NCBI GenBank assembly: GCA_018398805.1
Contig: JAGFBZ010000739.1
Coordinates: 614,001 to 678,000 of the forward strand
DNA: 64,000 nt
Direction: 5' to 3'
Source: Hirundichthys speculiger
Taxonomy: Eukaryota; Chordata; Actinopteri; Beloniformes; Exocoetidae
Made by a program: the position numbers and the translations under genes
The notes under the pieces: model-generated
Databases searched by the model: none
Told to the model about the DNA's origin: nothing
Seen by the model: only the letters and a program-made list of their open reading frames with translations
Shown: positions 24,101-35,835 of the stretch, piece after piece
Layout of the letters: every line of letters starts with the position of its first letter
How positions within the stretch are numbered: position 1 is the first letter of the stretch

Positions 24101-25230
24101 CCAGTGATAGATAGATCTAAAGGCACAAGCGCAGACCCCTCAATGAGTTAAAGGTCTCCTTCCACAACAAACCGTTTAATTCTTGTTTTTTTTTTTAAAT
24201 TACCATAGGTCAGTTCAATTGCCCTTGCATGCTCAACTTCAAAATGCTCTTCTACCCCTGTAGTCTGCATCAGCCTGTAATAGGAAACAGCTGGAAACAT
24301 GAGCGGATCGTAAAAGCCGTACCAGAACATTAGCTATGCAGTAGCTCATAACTCCACACCCGGAAAAACATTGCGGGCTGCTGGCTTATTTTGGTAGGTC
24401 GCTAACGAGCTAACAAAGAGGCGCTAACAATTCAAAAACATGGCAGAGAAAGTGGCTGTGCTGTTTGCAACAGTAACAGAACTACATTGCATGTCTTGCC
24501 TCAAAGAGGATCTACGGAAGAAATGGTGAAGTATAATGCAACTTTACTTGTCTGATCATTTCAACCAAAGTGACTATTCAAATTACGGTACCGACAATAG
24601 CGGATAAGTTCACAACGATCGACCACCAGCTCACAGGCTGCAAGTAAAAAATGAGTTTTTTTTTCCAGCTACGGTTGTTGTTGTTTCAGAAGCCTGTTTT
24701 TCTACCCGTTAATAGGCTATAGCATGACACTGGAACAAGCTATAGGTATGGTAACATCCAGATCCACTCGGTAACTTCTACCCAGAGAGTAACATTAGCT
24801 TGCTAAATCTATATTCTTCCAACCTAAAATTGGACAACTTTGTGTTTACAGAGTTTTTGGCCAGCATCACAGTGCTGTTAGCCAATCAGAGGCGAGACGT
24901 TTGCATATCATTAATATCAATAAGAATCCTCTCATTCTATCCGCGCTCTCATTTTCACCGAACATAAAACAGCTTGAAACAAGACACCAGTGGCATATTT
25001 TTTCGCTTGAAAACCAACTCTAAGGGCATTATTTCAGACTAGAGACCACCGCAGAATTATTGAAAAAATATGATGGAATGAGACCTTTTAAAGAACGTCC
25101 TCTAGTAACAGGTAAAGGCCTGGAGATGACACTTATGGAAAATATCTCAGTTCATGAATTTTCCATACAAAAGTCATTGAGTCGGCAGGCTGTCCATGGC
25201 AGCACACCACTTAGCAAACACTGATAAAAA
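21105..25230. other. intron of the brinp3-like gene, no assigned feature
   Basis: Low-complexity A+T sequence with poly-A at 22071-22087 and several short open frames lacking motifs. The G+C-richer stretch at 22090-22270 and that at 22980-23530 (an open frame of 183 codons on the minus strand) show no recognised domain. Their codon pattern does not convince me that they are genes. Confidence 0.4.
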
Positions 25231-25232
25231 CT

Positions 25233-25840
25233 AGGGATGGGCAAGATAACGCATTATTATCGGCATTAACTAATTAATGCCGTAACATTTATTTTATCGC
25301 GCATTAACGCATGTTGCTCACATGCTTTTATTATGAAAAGTCTGTTACTGGCTGCTGTGGAACCTGAAGAGAATTGACGGAAAAACGGGCAGAAAAAAAA
25401 ACAGAACTCCTGTATAAACATGCACTTGTAAAGGAAATTTCAAATCATGAATTTTTTTGTGCTTCACATTTTTTAACAGGGACATTAGGTACTGAACATA
25501 GACTGGTAAAGCTGCTTCCCCATTAAAAGTTTCTGCTGTTACCTCAGATATTGCTTGTTTTAATGTTCTGATTGTGGCTTAGGATTTTGTTGGTAGACTT
25601 TTTTTAAATTTTTCATAAAAAAACAGGATGACATTAATGCCCTGGCAGTGGCAATAAGCTGTATTTTATTTTATTATACATTTTTTAAGATGAGATTTAC
25701 ACTAAATGTGTAACTGACAAATGCTGATGTCAAAAGTGTTTGAACAGCAAATGTTATGGCACTTTAGTTCATATGGCAGCAGAACATTTAAATAAAAATT
25801 CACCTTACTCAAATTCATTATTTGATTTTCTGTATACAGA
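25233..25840 (-). mobile_element. hAT-like 'family B' copy, partial
   Basis: The head tagggatgggcaagataacg and the following attatcggcattaactaatt match, in reverse, the right end of the complete element at 38751-39883. The match continues through tgaaaagtctgttactggct and the gtcaaaagtgtttgaacagcaaatgtt region to about 25835. The far end is missing where a Tc1-like fragment begins. Confidence 0.7.
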
Positions 25841-25842
25841 GG

Positions 25843-26165
25843 GACAGCTTAACGACTGTCAAAACATCATCCCAACTGTGAAGCATGGTGGAGGGAATAT
25901 GGTGATTTGGGCTTGCTCCATAGAAAAAGAAAATCTGCCGTTTGGAGCGGCGATATCAAAGCCCTGAGCTTAAACCAGCAGAAATGCTGCGGCATGACCT
26001 CAAAAGCCCGTCAACACCAAACATCCGACAAATGTGTTCAGGGCTGAAGCAGTTATCTGAAGAGAAACAGTCAAAAATTATTCCTAAATGTTGTGCAGGT
26101 CTGATCCAGTGTTATCAAGAGCACCTGCTTGAAGACATCGCTGCCAAAGGAAGTTCAAGCTAACA
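25843..26165 (+). mobile_element. Tc1-like transposase remnant with large internal deletion
   Basis: One part reads PTVKHGGGNMVIWACS, the strand before the middle of a Tc1/mariner catalytic domain. After a short odd junction the next reads PELKPAEMLRHDLKS, corresponding to SPDLNPIEMLWHDLK with the third acidic residue. It then has LKQLSEEKQSKIIPKCCAGL and LLEDIAAKGSSS, the C-terminal end. The region between, including the second catalytic Asp, is deleted, so it is inactive. No terminal repeats are seen. Confidence 0.7.
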
Positions 26166-26889
26166 ACTTCAAGACCTTCACTCAATTTTTTTTCTCCAGC
26201 TCTGTGGATTGTAGCAGGACACTACAAGACAAATGTTAAGAAACAACAACAAAAAAAACCTGGGTTAAAGCTGTCTGAACATTTTGAGCATTTCTAAAGT
26301 TTGGGTTCTTTTAACAGCTATTGAGTAAGCAGCAGTAAAGAGTCCATTATGACATTTTCTTTTATACAGTTATGGTAGAAATGTTCGAGAATACAATTGA
26401 AATGTCACTGCAGCAGTGACGGCTTGTTTACTTCTGATGGCTTCTTTTCTTCCTTTTTTCAATCGAAAAGAACTAAAAGCAGATGTGTAGGGACAAAAAG
26501 GAAAAAGATCCATAACCTTTCAACTCCTCTGACAGTTCATATCAAATATGAGGGAAGAAAGCCAGCACAACAGTAAAAGAAAAAATGATAATAATAATGT
26601 AAAAATCCTTAGAACATGTAACAGTACATTTAAGCAGGATTAAAACACATGAAATCTTTGTCCCCGTTACATCTGGTTTTAAAAACCATCCAGGTCCAAC
26701 CCCAAAAGGACACCCTTAAATAAAGCTGTAAACACACACAGGATGCATTTGATGCAATTCACTTGAGACAGATCTTGAAACCAGGTGTAAACATGATTAT
26801 TGTTAAAGTATCAGAAAAGGAGCTTTTGTGAATTTTAACTTGATGAAAATACGCAATGCCTTCTGGGTAGCCCTTACTCCCAAGGATGA

Positions 26890-27240
26890 ATCTCAATATT
26901 AAGGGCGATACATCCCTCAAACATGTCCCTCAACTTGACGTTCTAAGAATTTAGGACAGTAACTTGCACTTCGCAGGAGCGTGCATTTTTGAGGGTTGAG
27001 ATTGAGGCCCCCATCATACACTTCCTGCTAGCCGCTACCCACTAACCGCTACCCACAAATTGCGGGTTTAGGAACCTCTGCTAACCGCTAATGCAATCTT
27101 CCGCTCCCTAAAGCTGGCTACCTGTTAATACCGACTCCCTTACTCACATTGTAGGTGTGGCAATGGGCGTCTCTTTTGCCCTTGCTGCAAACTCTGTATC
27201 TTGCAATCGCAGGTTGCAGGTTGCAGGTTGCGGGTGGTCT
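26890..27240 (+). repeat. interspersed repeat 'family D' (tagcgggt / cgctaccc motifs), copy 1
   Basis: A block with ctaaccgctacccacaaatt, gcgggtttaggaacctctgc, taatgcaatcttccgctccc and cttactcacattgtaggtgt. The same series occurs in reverse orientation at 48840-49080. The adjoining 27690-27840 has more taccYgctat/tagcgggttt words in inverted arrangement and may belong to the same unit. There is no coding content, and the ends are not defined. Confidence 0.6.
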
Positions 27241-28158
27241 GACCATCTGCTACCCATAACCTGCAACCTGCATGTCGGCGTGTACAAGAGCGCATCCGAA
27301 TGGCATCAATGTGTGTCCACCTGGTCACATGTGGACAGCTCTACCTCTTGAATTAACTCTTGTATAAGTTAAACCCCTGAGAAAATAGCAGAGATCGTCC
27401 TAAACGGCTCACTCGCCAGTTAAACCATAGATGACCAGAGCGTGTTTACTGGGAGCGCACCGACTATCTGGGACTTTCAGGTTTCTGATAGGAATTGTCT
27501 GTGTACAAAATATTTATATGTTTATATCAGTGCAGAGGAGGAGGAGGAAGGAAGAGGAGGAAGCTCTACAGCAGAGTCCCAGATAAGCTGCGCACGACCA
27601 GTGCGCAGTTAGCTGGTAGCGCAACCTGCTCTTAAAGGCAATGGCTACTGACACACTGATTGGTTTAACAGGTGGAACGCCCTAACCACTCCTATGCATA
27701 ATGTAGCAGGTAGCGCAGGTGGGATAGCGGGTTTAGCAAGGTAGAAGATTAGGTTTTTTGTGGGGGAACGCCCCTCCCGCTACCTGCTATCCCTTAATAG
27801 CGGCTTTAGCAGATCTGGCGGAAGATTGAGCCCTGAGGGTTAAGGGAGGAATTGGTATTCACTCTTACCCATGTTCAGTCTGTTGCTTGGTAATTCTCTT
27901 GTTTTCTCTTTTGTCACTTTCTCTGCTTAGTTCCTCTGCATGCTCTCTAACTGAGTTGGATCTTTGTTACTGTGAGTCCAAAAGTTATTTCAGGGTTTCT
28001 TTTGTCAACAGTAGAAACTGGAAACCATGATGGAGAGGGAACTTCCTAAAATGAATCAAATTAAACTAAAAATTATGTTTTTTTTAACATGAAAAAGGGG
28101 AAAAGGGGAAACAAAAACAAAAAAATGGTTATATGTAATAATTGAAAGTAGCTCTCAC

Positions 28159-28381
28159 CGTTCTCTTGGTATGCGAACTTGGGGCTGTTGATGACATCTT
28201 TTACTGAGGCTGAAGAGCTTGAAGATGACTCTCTGCGCCCGGTTGGAGAGGATCCGCATGCTGTTCTCCAGCTGCTCATATCTCCACTGGAACACGCTGT
28301 CGGAAGACCACAGGTGCTGTATGGCCGACGTGTTCAGGAAGTAGTTCTGGGGAAGCCTCCCATAGAAGGCCTTGAATTCAT
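28159..28381 (-). CDS. brinp3: brinp3-like coding exon (DEFK...KRCHQQP)
   Basis: The acceptor is ctgttccag|ATGAATTC and the donor GAACG|gtgaga. The ATG at the exon start is part of the split Asp codon plus Glu, not a start. The translation is EFKAFYGRLPQNYFLNTSAI, then QHLWSSDSVFQWRYEQLENS, RAQRVIFKLFSLSKRCHQQP and RIPRE with a split Arg. This is the helical linker between the two cysteine-rich blocks of the family; NTS is a possible N-glycosylation site. Both splice phases fit the neighbouring exons exactly (2 bases + 73 codons + 2 bases). The correct frame gives no long ATG-initiated reading, so naive ORF calling would miss it. Confidence 0.9.
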
Positions 28382-31300
28382 CTGGAACAGGAGGAGGAGC
28401 CTATCGTCAGTGAGCAATGACATCATTTATGTCCGAAACAGTCGACTTTATAGGGACTGATCTCAACTCAGCAAAGAAAAACAACTGTGAGCAGAACATC
28501 TGGTTTTAGTAAAAATAAATAGACACTATCATTACTGTTATTTTTAAACTTCAAATGATGAAAGTTGGTTCTTAACCAGGCCGAACAGTTTAAGACAGTA
28601 AAGAAGCTTTGGAGAAAAGTGTCTCTTCTGCCTCCAACCTCAGGTAAAGCAAGAGTGGCTTTCACATCCAAATTATTTATTTTTTACTTGATAGTCTTTT
28701 CATCTGTGTCGCCAGGGGTGCTGTGCCTTAATTAAAATGTTGGCTTGTGGTGGATTTTCTGAATATCAGGTTTAAAATACCAGAAGCGGAAAACTGGGAC
28801 AAGAGTACAGATACCCGAGTGTACGCTCCAGAGTCTGCACCCACATTAAAGAACAACCTGCAAATATAGCTTTATTTCCTACAAAGATTGTTCCCTCCGT
28901 TGTACACATGCTAACTGCTATAACAACAGCAGCTTCATGTTTAAGGCTTCTCTCCATCATTTCCATCCTGCAGCCTCTTCATCATGTTCAGGTCTTGTTC
29001 ATGAGGTTTATTCATCAAATGAGCAACGGTTCCACTGCTCAGTTGCCTTTTTTAGGGAAAGTAGGGAAATGTGTGGCAGCCTTTTTCTTTTTTCTATTTG
29101 GACAACGAAAGTCACATTTCAACTTTCATTCATAAAAGCACAAATGGAAGAAGAACTTTGCAACATCAAGCAGAATCCGAATAACTGCTTCAGTTGTTTT
29201 GTTGGTTAATTAATTTCATGATAGGGTGAATAAACAAAAATAAACAAAACTGATAATATGTTCAATCACACTAACAAATATATCGCTGCATGTAAGATGG
29301 ATGGGAAAGCCATTTCTGTTATATTTGAATTGAATTCCTGTACAAAGAACTTCACTTTAAATGAAAACATGTCTGATTTTTGTACATCCTTTACTGTCTT
29401 TTGGGTTTATTGTGGCCTTTTTATGTTTTTCCATAGTGCTTTAATGAATAATTATTAAAAAAAAAAAAAAAAAAACAAGGTAAGCATATGCTGTTGTATT
29501 CTTATGAAGAAAATATGGGTTTTGAGGGTGCTGAGAACGAGTCCTGGTAAACATCAGCTCCGTCCTGATCCGTGGGTACCGCCGCCTGCACGTTTTAGAC
29601 ATTCCCTGCTCCTTACACCGGATACAAACGAATGGATCACTTTGTCAGCTCATCATCAGGGTCCGATTTAATCTGTGAGTGAGCCCATTCATCTGAGGGA
29701 GGTGTGTTGGAGCAGGGGGGGCGTGCCTGCAGCTCATACAGGACAGGTCACCTCATACGGTCACATTCTTCACACAGAGCATCTCCACAAGAGCAAGAGG
29801 TCCAGGGTCCTTTTAAAAGTGGACGTTTTTGGTTAAAAGCCGAGCAGTTTAGCTTTTTTTTCCATAGATGACTCCATAGAGAAGTGTGTTTGTTTGTGAG
29901 GGAAAACCTGCCCGACCTTGGCTCAGTGGCTCAGCGAGGCTCGTTTTTTTCAGGGCCTGCAAAGAGAGCGAATGTATTTGTTTTTTTTTTTTTCATGCTT
30001 CATGTTTTATGAATGAGGCCCTGTATGTTGCTGGATTTGCAGCTAAAGCTGAAAGTTCCAGTGCGATTTCAATGTTAGAGGTTCGCGAGTCTGAACGACA
30101 CAAGTGGTAAGCCAACTGAAAGTGGTGTCTTGGCAACCGGTGAGTTTGCATTCTGGTGTAAAACATGGTTACAGTGATGACAGCTGCCAAGTGTCATCAC
30201 AAGTGTACGATACGATACACGATATTCGGCTCACGATACAATATATAACGATATTCAAGAATTTGGATATCTTCTTAGTCATAAGAATTATTATTATTGT
30301 GCACTGGTGATGCAACCTATTCCGTTGTTAAACAAGGCACTGACAAATGACGGAGGTGCAAGACGAAGTTTATTCTCCAAGTCTGCATTCAAAATTCAGG
30401 AGAGGTCATCACAGAACGCTGGATTCTTCAGAATGACAAAGACAAAAGGCAGGCAGTTCATCTAACACCAAGTGGAAAAAAACACAGTAACCTTGGGATC
30501 TATCTAGACCTAACTTAGCTACTTGATAGAGACAAAACAACCGGTGACCTCAAATGAGGCAGGATTTGAGGCAGAGTCATGGCCTTAATTTATGCCACAG
30601 CATGACACAGCAGTTTTAGCAAGTTTAGGCTTCAGAATGAACACAGCATGAATTTTTAACATCACAGTGTTCCAATGACTTTGTTTAAATTAATTGAACT
30701 GAAAGCATCAATTACACATTACATGGCTGACAGGCAGCTTGCAAATGCTGGACAAAATAAATAAAATATGTGTTAAGAAAAATAGTTTCCTTTACTTCAA
30801 ATTGTTGCTTGCAAGCTTTTAAGGGTAAGGGCACAATGGAGAGTTAAAGTACAGCAAGTGGCCTTATTTGGCAGCTTTTTTTGGCTTGATACTGAACATA
30901 TGAGGTAGCTACTAGCCATTCTAGCCGCCAGGTTAAGTAAAAACGAACCGTGGCAGCCAATAATTCAAGTCCATTGGAGCAACATTAAAGGCACCTTAAA
31001 ATTGCAGCCATCTCAGCAGAGTAGCTGGAGGACTTAACGGCTCTTCCGGCAAAGTGCACAGAGGTTTTGAAAGGAGCATAAAATATCGATACCCACGGCT
31101 GAAAATATCGATATATATTGCAGAATCGATAAAATTGCTCAGCTCTATCATTCTAACAACAACACAGACACTGACTGTGTAGGAAAAGCTTTCTGCTTTA
31201 TTTAAATCAAAATGACATTGCTTCACATTTCTCTGCCGCTCTACGAAGGTTTCAGCTGCCACGTGTTGGCGCTTCGGCGCTGACGTCCCGGGTCGATAGC

Positions 31301-31991
31301 GGGACTTTCTCTGCATCTTCTTCTGCTGATGAAGCACTGCGTCGTCGCGTCCCGTCCTGAAGGACACATTTATGACGCCGCCGGACGTCTGCATTCTGGG
31401 CACGCTCCTGCCCTCGCTTCACAGCCAACTATTAAAACATAAACTCTGAAGGTAATTGCACTTAGGGATATTTTGGCCAAATCTGACAGAAAAAAAAAAA
31501 AAAAAAAAAAAAAAGACATCCATTTTGATTTCACCTGAGTGATAATCACCGAGAGCAGCTATAATAACCAAACATTGTGCTAAGAGCTTCCATTCATCCT
31601 TGTTTCCTCACTACTATGTAAAGCCCGAATGGCAATAAATGGGTTTTATTGCTGATTAATCGGCTCCAGACATGTTGTAAACCACCTGAAAGCTGTTGAT
31701 TTTTTTTAATCCAGTCATGTCACATTGTTAATTCGCCGTACGCGGCGCGCCGGGATCCGGGGGTTTCTCACTGAGCCATTACAGTTCACCTATAAATCAC
31801 GGAGCAGGCAGAGATATACATATAGGATTCTCCCTCGGGTTTAATGGGGCAGATAAAAGGCCTGAATTCATCCCCACTTCCTCTCATATAAATGATTTAT
31901 ACCCCAAAATCTGATTTCCCTGCATTTAGGATGAGCGATGCAATGTGTGAGGAAGCAGGAATTCATTAGTTTTTATGAGGGGCGTCCTCAC
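28382..31991. other. 3.6-kb intron of the brinp3-like gene
   Basis: Contains poly-A at 29456-29475, a G-rich patch near 29700 and the family A element at 30207-31147, followed by poly-A at 31489-31514. A C+G-rich stretch just before the exon (31735-31760, with cgtacgcggcgcgccggg) is unusual for this window. No further exon was seen. Confidence 0.45.
30207..31147 (+). mobile_element. hAT-like 'family A' copy with replaced interior
   Basis: A truncated head (gatacgatacacgatattcggct at about 30207) is followed by about 400 bp foreign to the other copies (30263-30664). The family sequence resumes at gtgttccaatgactttgttt and runs through ggctgacaggcagcttgcaa and ggcttgatactgaacatatgag to the terminus attgctcagctcta at 31147. 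The middle part matches the copy at 13845-14491 in inverse orientation. The foreign block has no recognised family. Confidence 0.65.
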
Positions 31992-32228
31992 CTGACTCCT
32001 CAAACTCTTTATAAAGCATCCCCCACGTCTCGGTGATCCTCGCCAGGCTCTCCTCCATGGCCTGGATGTCCATGTACGGGCAGTTGCACTCGGGGAACCT
32101 GGGGTCACAGTGGCACCAGCAGTCGCCGTCCCTGCAGACGAACTCGCCCTCGCCGTTGCACGCGATGTAGCTGAGCGCCGCCAGCACGAAACTTTCCCTC
32201 AAGTAGTCTGGAAGGATCACTTGTAAGC
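31992..32228 (-). CDS. brinp3: brinp3-like coding exon, first cysteine-rich (EGF-like) block
   Basis: After a T-rich acceptor (ttttttttacag|GC) the exon completes a Gly codon and reads LQVILPDYLRESFVLAALSY, then IACNGEGEFVC, RDGDCWCHCDPRFPECNCP and MDIQAMEESLARITETW. Seven cysteines fall within about 30 residues, consistent with the EGF-like, disulphide-bonded block of BRINPs on the lumenal side. The donor is TCAG|gtgagg; the terminal G joins AT of the next exon to give Asp in the conserved FEES-DEF. The 237 bp = 2 + 78 codons + 1. DCWCHC and PECNCP agree with BRINP3. Confidence 0.92.
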
Positions 32229-32497
32229 CTGTAAAAAAAATCAGACTGGGTTTAGTGCCGTCGTTAAACTGTGAACTCCGGGAGTGACGGCGAAAGCGTG
32301 GTGTCGCTAACCATCAATATATATGCAGACAGTTGTTAAAGCAAAAAAAAAAGATAGAGGAAAAGTCTAGAGGCAATACAGTTATTTAATAAAATCTATA
32401 AATGGGTTCACCTTTTTTACGCCAAATGGTTACTGCTGTTTTCTTCATGCGCTCAAACGTCAGAGAGAAGTTAAAAAATAATAAAAACCACACAAAC

Positions 32498-32603
32498 CTT
32501 GTAGCTGGACTTTATTTTCAGGGCTCTGAACCAGCACTGAGCTAACAGAGTCCAGGTTGTCATAGTTACTGCATCCAAGAGGACCTGTGCGGGTCTCCGT
32601 CAC
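32498..32603 (-). CDS. brinp3: brinp3-like short coding exon ([11 protein letters not shown])
   Basis: This 106-bp exon encodes [18 protein letters not shown] followed by [17 protein letters not shown] and the first base of a Gly codon. The acceptor is ctgcccag|GTGACG and the donor CAAG|gtttgt. The segment belongs to the late MACPF region and is nearly invariant in BRINP2 and BRINP3, so it helps little in choosing the paralogue. It is too short to stand out as an open frame and was found by looking for the segment expected between the neighbouring exons. The following intron is only 269 bp, by far the shortest in the gene. Confidence 0.9.
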
Positions 32604-35600
32604 CTGGGCAGCCAACAAAAAAAACAAAGCTCATTCATGAAGTCCCAACTGTGTGCATTTTAAAGCAAACGCATGAGGAAGGAAGAGTGTTTTCTGCAGA
32701 CATTTTAATGCAAAAACATCCCGTTTTGTCATGACGCCGGTTAAATAAGCTTCGATTGACCTCTCCCAACGAAGCAGCTCCAACAAAGCACCTCGTTTCT
32801 TATTTCTTGCTCTCCATTTTCATGACAGAGTGAGGAGCGCCTAAAACCGGAGCTCATTTTTCTCTCTTTGTGGTGGCGGGACGCCGTATTTTGCTCACCG
32901 ATCTGTCCTGGTCGGGGCTTGTCGGGGGGGCAGTCGGTGCAAAGTGACAGATGGATGAGGCGAGACAATGAGGGTCAGTCGATCAGTTACGCCATCATAA
33001 AGAGCTGATGGGCTCAGGAACTGATAAAACTGGCACTGCAAGGAGGGAAAAACGTACACGCCCGACCCAGAAGAAACTACTGCACGGGAAGGAAAATATA
33101 AAATATCATAGAACTTTAAAAATTCCTTGTTTACCCCGTAAGGATATTATTATTTTATAGAGATGTAGTTGTGAAGAAACAGTACAGGATTCATAACTAC
33201 ATGACTATTGAATCCATAACAGGAATTATTTGATGTGCCATATGATGCGCCATATGGCTAAACACTGACTGATGGGCAGAGCATTCGGTTCTCACTTTGC
33301 TCACCAGCTGCTTTTCACAGTTGATACATTCTGATACATTAGAAAATATTTAATAGGACATCATCGGCCACCTGCGTCTGTACGCTGAAAAGTGTGACGG
33401 AGTGAGGTGAAGGCGGGAATTCTCTCTCTGGTGTCTTTTTGGTTTTATTTTCCTCCATAAAATGAGTTGTATACTGAAGAGTCCAGAAGCCTAAAGCTCC
33501 GTGTGGATTCATGAATAAAAGAGTGTGAGCACACTAACAGAAACACCTTTTTCCTCTTCAGTTTTGACCCGCACTTTAAAACGGGGCTGTTATGACTCTG
33601 AGTCATCTAGAAATCACATGCACGTCCACGAGCCTGATCTCCTCTCTCATCTTAAGCCATCAACGGATGTAGACGAGTCCTCGATGAACAGTTTGCATTC
33701 GCAAGTTGCTATACAAATGAAGAAGCTGCTGTAACCTGAATAGTTTAGCAAAAGGAAGACGCCAATTCTGTCGAGCCAAAGCAAAAGGAGTCTGAACATT
33801 AGAGCACTATCCAACAGTCATTACGGATAGCTGCAACTATTTATATTGAAGTTAGCATAGTTAGCATATTATTTTTCAATAATAATTTTAAAAAAAAGTT
33901 ACAATCAAGCACACATTTTAAGTAGCCTAAAGGAACTTTTGCCATTTTTAGAGCTTTGAGTCCTTCTGTAGGCGGTGGAAGTTTCATATTTCTGACTTAG
34001 CTGTCAAAAATTAGCTTCTGTTTGGTCTTGTCCTTGGTCACTCTCTCTTCCATCATTACTTTCCTGAGCATCTTAGTTGCCTCTGTTGTGATGTCCACTG
34101 TCGCTCTGTGAGCTAGTTTCGTTGTTGCTGATGTGTAACAGAGCACTGTAACTTATTTTGTCTGTTTTTTTTTTTATAAAAGTTACGTGTGAGCGCTATG
34201 AGTCGACAATGCTTTGTAAAACGAATTGAGCTGAAAGTGCATTTTTACACAAACAAAAGCCCTTTGTTCTGCTTTAATTTAATGGCTGCTTGTAAATAGT
34301 TAAAATCTACATTTTTAATAGTCGGTTTTGATGCAACCTTTGTGAAATAGTTTTTAATCATATGATGGTTTTTTGAACAGTTTCTTGGTCTTTTTCATTT
34401 CCACCTCGGCATATCAGGCTTGACTTGCTCTGAAGAGTCATTGTACGTGCATGTTGTGAAGTATTCATTACATCGAGGATAGAGTCATTCGGATTTAATC
34501 ACAACCACAAGCAGTGTTTTTTAAAGATTTGATTATTAATTCTTTCTCAACTTCAGTCTGTTCTCAGATAAGATGGAAAACCATTTCTCACGACATTCTG
34601 CTTGTTATAATGTAATATCATAAGCTTTTATAAAACTGCAATTCCATGAGAGTCAGACATTTTTGTAAAAGTTTTTTGACTGCATAAGCCGAGTAATGTG
34701 AGAGCATTTAAGCACAAAATGAGAATGCAGCTCTCAGTGAATCCTAACTATTGAACGTAAATGAACACGAAGAGGCCTTTTTAATGGATAACGGTGTAAG
34801 TGCCGGTGCTCACAAAGACGCACAAAAAAATGGACTTGACTGGAAACATCCAACAATGATCCTTGGCTTCTGTTGCGTGGACAGTTAAGAATTACTTTTA
34901 GCGCATTGTTACATTTCTGATGATTTTGGCGTCTGTGACGTTTGGTCGCAGCCTCATCAGGAAAGAAGGCGGTGTAGCTCTGATTCACATGTCTGGCTTA
35001 TTTCTTTTCCACAAGATGTCTGACGATACTATCAGCTCAAGAACTGTGAGATAAGACATATCCTTAACTTCTTTTAAGGGTCACAAGAGTCTGCAATATA
35101 TGTCATTCAGTTTGCTGTTCAGATTTGTAGGGTACTATCACAACACAGAAACGGAGCAGAATTATTCAGCTTCTCAATTGTTAACTCCATCCAGTGCTAT
35201 TTGTGGTGTTTCTGAAGAGGGTTGGTGAAACCTACCTCGGTTAAAACAAACATTCTGGAGTTTAATAAAAGCCTAGGTCATCTATTAGAAGGTAAAGGAG
35301 AATAAACTTTCATAAGGGACCAAAACAATGTAAATCGAAGCCATTTTGTGTCAGAATGGAATATGTGTTTGCAGCAAAATGGCCATTAATGTCCATAAGG
35401 CAATTAACCTACGTCAGAATAATTGCTATCTTAAACCTCTGGCAAGACTAAAAAATGTAATTTCACTTAAGTGATAGTGCACATGGGTTCCCTAAGGACA
35501 AACCAGGGTCATTTTAATTTTGTATGTGAACAAAGTTAAAAAAGGAGTACATAAAAAAGTAAAATAAAAAAGAGAGAGTATATTATAAGGACTGTGTGGA

Positions 35601-35835
35601 CAAGTTTTTCCATCTAATAACTGGAATCTTGTTAAGTCCGTAAAAGTCAGATACTGATGCTGTGAAACTTCTTTAAACAGACATAAAAGGAGGGGAGTTC
35701 ATGTCCTGGCTTGGACCAGTTGAGTTATATGGAAACATTCTGTTGGAACTCAAAACTGCTTCGGTTAATGGTGTTTTGGCCCCAAGCAAAAGTTTGTTTG
35801 GGGCCAAAACAACATTAATTAAACTCTAGATCGAA
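32604..35835. other. intron of the brinp3-like gene, no assigned feature
   Basis: No supported element or coding segment. The sequence is A+T-rich and unique-looking, with short homopolymers (T run near 34165). Confidence 0.4.

Noticed and set aside
28379..28381. ATG at the start of the exon at 28159-28381 as a translation start
   Set aside because: It is created by a split Asp codon at the acceptor; the phase with the upstream exon fits exactly.
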